DNA of 64,000 nucleotides from positions 30,099,501 to 30,163,500 of the forward strand of contig NC_092580.1 of the NCBI RefSeq assembly GCF_037975245.1, in the 5' to 3' direction. Below are positions 60,501 to 64,000 of this stretch, piece after piece. Under the pieces are notes generated by a model, which worked only from the letters and a program-made list of their open reading frames with translations, did not search any database and was not told the DNA's origin. Position numbers and translations under genes: made by a program. Each line of letters begins with the position of its first letter. Position 1 is the first letter of the stretch. The stretch comes from Apostichopus japonicus. Its lineage: Eukaryota; Echinodermata; Holothuroidea; Aspidochirotida; Stichopodidae.

Positions 60501-61338
60501 GAGGAGAAATAAAGTGGTTTCTAAGCAACTGAAACGAGAACATACACCTATTTTCCAATTTACAAACTACATATATGTCAAATGTACATAGAGAACTTTG
60601 TCCAGTACCATTGCACAGCAGCAAATTTGAGTACTGGAGAGAATCTGGTGCCTGGTGAGTGTTTGATCCATGCATGGTAGGTACTGACCTCTATACCACA
60701 CCTTCACTTAACCTTAGGAATTCAAAAGTCCATAGTCTTTAGCTTCAAAAAGTTTGACAGAAGAAATTTTTGTCAAGAAAACCATTTCCTCAGTGGGGAT
60801 TAATGCATAAAATGATGTACCTGTCTTGCAGGATGCTGGGTGGTATATGTTATGATACGCTTACCTGCTTTTTGTCTAGTCACAGACTTCAGTTTTTTAA
60901 GTATTTTTGGGGATGGAAAAGGGGAATCATAAGGTGCTAACACAAGGAAATGGATAAGCCTCTCCAGATCACAGCAGCTAATATCACGTACAAGTACTAC
61001 AAATGTACACATTTAAATGCTAGTTTATTCAACTTTTATTGAAAAATTGACATCATATACATTACATACTTCAGTAAAGGAGTCCCCAAGTTGTCTGCGC
61101 GCATTTTGCATCATTGTTAACCATCGGTACATATATAACATTCTAATAAGGATAACTGTCGACTGAATAGTCAAACTTTAGCAATTATCTTAAGTAGTAA
61201 TGAACCTTTCCTGCTCTGAAGACAGGAATTTCCCAGATCTTACGTTCATATTTGGCGAGGCCCTTGATCTGCCTGCTTTGCTCTACAAAACGAAGAACTA
61301 CGTTTAATAACTCTTCTGATGTATATATGTAACGGTAC
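57472..61338 (-). CDS. Unrecognised protein, 3' part of a multi-exon gene (proposed)
   Basis: I do not recognise this protein. Six exons are proposed in order: 61244-61338, 60865-60996, 60588-60633, 60415-60520, 58208-58357 and 57472-57546. Every junction is GT-AG, phases match throughout, and the model ends in TAA. It gives about 200 codons of non-repetitive sequence, with strings such as SEELLNVVLRFVEQSRQIKG, DLERLIHFLVLAPYDSPFPS and LHYTDHEWDAVATLGISESV. No kinase, membrane or zinc motif is visible; the mix of short helices suggests a soluble globular domain. The 5' exons should lie right of 61,338, and the next exon must end in phase 2. No AATAAA is seen within 400 bases after the stop. 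The third exon is the weakest. The gene is on the same strand as SRPK and upstream of it. Confidence 0.5.
58208..58357 (-). CDS. Unknown gene, exon 5 of 6 found
   Basis: Exactly 50 codons, encoding CTLPNVYELPKPKNIKSSKG then VVLEIYEEIGARNCFSHHFC and VADSSQLCKG. The acceptor is gtgtacag and the donor GGGG|gtaata; phase 0 at both ends. Confidence 0.55.
58641..58697 (+). ncRNA. Hammerhead-ribozyme-like motif, copy 2, core-mutated
   Basis: The same ~55-base module as at 10.1 kb, continuing identically into CAACTTACTTTTACACAT. Stem I is GCCT with AGGC (full Watson-Crick) and stem II GATCC with GGATC. The core reads CTGAAAA, so the conserved G of CUGANGA is A, which would be expected to abolish cleavage. 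A 3 x 204-bp tandem array starts 23 bases downstream. Confidence 0.45.
58720..59335. repeat. Tandem array, three units of 202-206 bp
   Basis: Units start at 58720, 58922 and 59128 and are nearly identical (for example aaaccacttcctcaaatgtt and acttgttttgaac-like blocks through gacaatgtaaaagacaatga). Differences are single bases plus a 4-base insertion (aaca) in units 2 and 3. The array starts just after the second hammerhead-like motif. Confidence 0.95.
60415..60520 (-). CDS. Unknown gene, exon 4 of 6 found
   Basis: Encodes NHFISPPLLHYTDHEWDAVA then TLGISESVRMLRSIC. The donor is TGT|gtatgc, phase 0. Two acceptors are possible: ttgcttag (60521, used in the model) or gtttcag eight bases upstream, which would add LLR in phase 0. 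Confidence 0.5.
60588..60633 (-). CDS. Unknown gene, exon 3 of 6 found (weak)
   Basis: A 46-base candidate after the strong acceptor tctctccag, encoding LKFAAVQWYWTKFS, with donor AT|gtacat. It is needed to bridge phase 1 to the phase of the next exon. Its small size and ordinary donor make it the least certain exon. Confidence 0.35.
60865..60996 (-). CDS. Unknown gene, exon 2 of 6 found
   Basis: Encodes LVRDISCCDLERLIHFLVLA then PYDSPFPSPKILKKLKSVTR and QKA. The acceptor is catttgtag and the donor GCAG|gtaagc, a strong consensus. Phase 1 at both ends. This is the best single exon of the model. Confidence 0.6.
61244..61338 (-). CDS. Unknown gene, exon 1 of 6 found
   Basis: Encodes YRYIYTSEELLNVVLRFVEQ then SRQIKGLAKYE. 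The acceptor is tccattag and the donor GAAC|gtaaga, leaving phase 1. The join to the next exon gives KYE-LLVRD without a stop. The frame also stays open past the donor to a TAA at about 61195, so an unspliced terminal exon is the alternative. Confidence 0.5.
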
Positions 61339-64000
61339 CTAATGGACGTAACAAACAACATTATAGCATGTCTTCAAGTCTTTGTATACTGTAGATGCAC
61401 ACATTGAAAAACACAGCAAGGTTTCTCATGAGTTCCTTAATAACTGGAGCATTTTTATAATATAGCCTAGAAGTCTATATTACATTTACAAAAAAACCTG
61501 CCAGAACACGTTACTATGCACAAATTGTGTAAGCATATAGTAAGCATAATGTTGGCATTTGTTTTCTATTGTAATGCCTAACGAACCTCTGGAGGACATG
61601 ATAAGAATGTGCTTTCATTTTTGATACATTGGGATTTGAGTGTACATAACTATACATTTAGTTATGGACCTTAACACAGATAAGAATATTGATATACTAG
61701 TGTAATTTAATCTTACCAATCATAAATATGAGTGCTACTGGGCTGTCAATAACCTTACTATCTTAATTATGTCAGCTGGTTGCATTATGTTACTAAAAAT
61801 AACCAAACCATATTTTCAAGTTGTTACATATTTCCATTTGCTTATAAACTATTTACATGTGATTAATGCAATGAAAGAAAAATGGATGGGCAACAAAACT
61901 TTTCCATTCAAATGAAATTCAATTATATACTTGCTTCTAAGTAATTGCTCATTTGGTGAAAGCACCTAGATAAATGTCATAGTTTGAATGTTTGATAGTG
62001 CAATCTCATTACCAGTAATATAACTACTAAGTTTATATAAATTAGATTGCATATAAGTTTCATGAGAAAAAGCTCTTTCACCGAACAAAGTGACGCAGGT
62101 GTTTCTATATTGATATTCGCCGCATTATTCATAAAGTGTATCACTTGCAACTGATGATGTTTAGCTTTAGAGGTCGTCTTTGATTCTGTACACGTGCTAT
62201 TTGATAGTACTGTAGTTTCTATAGCACATTCAGTTGACATGTACTGCAAACACTTATTAGAAGTACTTCCCTATTGGTTAATATCTACTAAACTATTGAG
62301 TGCAGGCAAGTTACATCACGGTGAGCAGAAATAAATTCAGGATCAAGCACAAATGGATGTAGATGTGGTATAAAAGTTGACAGATTTTTACTTTTAAAAT
62401 CCTTTATATTTTCACTGACAAATCACTGTGTAGTTTATTTGGAGAATATTTTCAGTTTTTCTTCCCTTTGTGTTTTTCTCTTAGAAACAACATATGCAGC
62501 TTTCAATTTAACCTCCAAATCTTCCTTGATTGGTAACTTGACAGACAGAATGGACCATACCCATTCCAATCATCCATTTCACGAATTTATAATAAATATT
62601 TAACTCCACTGATCCCCCCTAACAGTCAGCACCCAACTGTTCGCTGTAAAATAAGTATATATGCAAATAGTACTTGGTATCTAGGCATATTTTAAACTCT
62701 TTTTTTTTTCTTCTCTAACATTTATTTGCAAATCCAAATCTCTGTTAAACAAATTCAGATCAGAGACGTATATACAGTAGTACCCTACAGGTTCTAGCCA
62801 TACACTCACTATACTTTCACACACACCGCATATGAAGATCATACAGTAGAGAATTCATGACTTTCCATGTCAGGATAGCTTTGCCTTAATTGTTGTAAAT
62901 TTTCCAGAAGTTAAATGTTAAACGGCATGAAGCTTTTTTTGGATAGTGACAGAGTTTAATAAGTCTGCAGGCCTACCAATTAAAATCTATCAGGTCTAAG
63001 TGCTCATTTCAACCCAGTTAAGTTGTAAGATTGTCCCAGGAATTGATGACAGCTGCAAGGTGGTTCTTGATGATGAAAATTGGATCAACAAACCCAGATT
63101 CAAAAGCAAGTGGGTGCATGGTGACCTGGAAGTGGGTTAGTGCGGACGCAAATGGCTACCTGTTAGAAAGTTTTGCAATGTTTGATAAATGGGGAAAGTA
63201 CTTGTTTTGAGTGGAGAGAGGCAAAGAGAGATATTAGTTAGTACTGTGCTTACACATGACATGACGAATGTCATGTCCATGGAGCTACTCTATCCCATTT
63301 ACAGGTTCAACAAAAGTCAGATTTTGTGAAACTAACATTTTTAAACCATTACTGAATGTTTCCCATATATATTGCTTCCCATTTTTCTTAATTATATCAT
63401 ATTTTCACTACTTTACATCTACACTATCACACATTTGGTGAGGATAATTATGGCCAATTATGGTTGTAAAATTTGCTACGAATTATCTAAAATATAGGTT
63501 GCTTCCACTGTAATCTGATTGACTGTTAAGTGTTGAAACCATATTGAAAAGCCTCGCTAAGAAAAACCACAGATTTAAGTTGAATCAGAATCCAATGCAA
63601 TACTAACTTTACTACAAGCACCAGCAATAAACATGATAATCTCTTCAATCAATAATGTAGCGTTACAGAAATTTAAGGAACGTGCATGAGACACACAATA
63701 AACAGAAAAAAGGAAATAGTTGGTTTTTGCTTTTTAGATGTATATACTGAAAAGGAGGTCACAGAATGATGGAAGATTGTTTTTAGTATCCAGTAAGTTT
63801 TTTTCAGATATCTGAAGAAACTAATCAGTGATCAATATGATATTTCAGATATGTCAAGTTGCAATATTTGCTATCTGATCTGTGATTGCACAAGAGCCAA
63901 CTTTTATCCTCAAACTTTCACCTCCACTTATACTGCTTTGAAGAATTCTGCAATAAAAATAACCAGTATAGTGGTATCAAATTCATGTTATGAGCCTTCA
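61339..64000. other. Right edge: probable introns of the unknown gene
   Basis: Mostly AT-rich DNA without recognised repeats. A protein-like segment ending in a stop lies at 63018-63155, and a weaker Ser/Thr-rich open stretch on the minus strand at about 62090-62245. Neither joins the 61.3-kb exon convincingly. Confidence 0.4.
63018..63155 (-). CDS. Candidate terminal exon, unknown protein
   Basis: An open segment of 45 codons plus TAA after the acceptor aacaggtag, encoding PFASALTHFQVTMHPLAFES then GFVDPIFIIKNHLAAVINSW DNLTT. Composition is protein-like and non-repetitive. It ends in its own stop, so it is either the end of a different transcript or an internal exon with a weak donor (TCTGG|gtttgt) feeding the 61.3-kb exon. 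Chance cannot be excluded. Confidence 0.35.
   Translation of the reverse strand, partial: PFASALTHFQVTMHPLAFESGFVDPIFIIKNHLAAVINSWDNLTT

Overview
The window is animal nuclear DNA: AT-rich, with GT-AG introns of several kilobases, SINE, LINE and hAT remnants, minisatellites and long homopolymer runs. It looks like a marine invertebrate, and the deuterostome-like protein segments fit an echinoderm or relative, but the sequence alone does not fix the phylum.

The one confidently recognised gene is on the minus strand: a serine/arginine-rich splicing factor protein kinase (SRPK). Eight of its coding exons lie between 35,339 (the 5'-most found) and 1,259. Their splice phases all agree. They cover the acidic N-terminal segment, the whole N-lobe, the catalytic loop and the long spacer insert of the split kinase domain. 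The start exon was not found. The C-lobe exons lie beyond position 1.

A second minus-strand gene (57,472-61,338) is proposed from six small exons whose boundaries and phases are mutually consistent and end in a stop codon. I do not recognise the protein. Another terminal-exon-like segment lies at 63,018-63,155.

The rest is intronic or intergenic DNA. Notable contents are: an array in which the 3' end of an SRPK exon plus its splice donor is repeated about nine times in the next intron (8.83-9.62 kb); two copies of a hammerhead-ribozyme-like motif (10.13 and 58.64 kb); an ~87-bp satellite (15.2-16.3 kb); a tRNA-derived SINE (17.1 kb); a 599-bp hAT-type MITE with perfect 8-bp target duplications (22.0 kb); a GC-rich decayed transposon coding remnant (23.3-24.5 kb); a LINE 3' end and an oppositely oriented SINE (36.8-38.0 kb); several other minisatellites; and an unclassified dispersed repeat family that carries a splice-donor-like core.

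Functionally, SRPK phosphorylates SR splicing factors. Its own gene here contains an unusual load of duplicated splice-donor sequence, which is the most interesting local feature.
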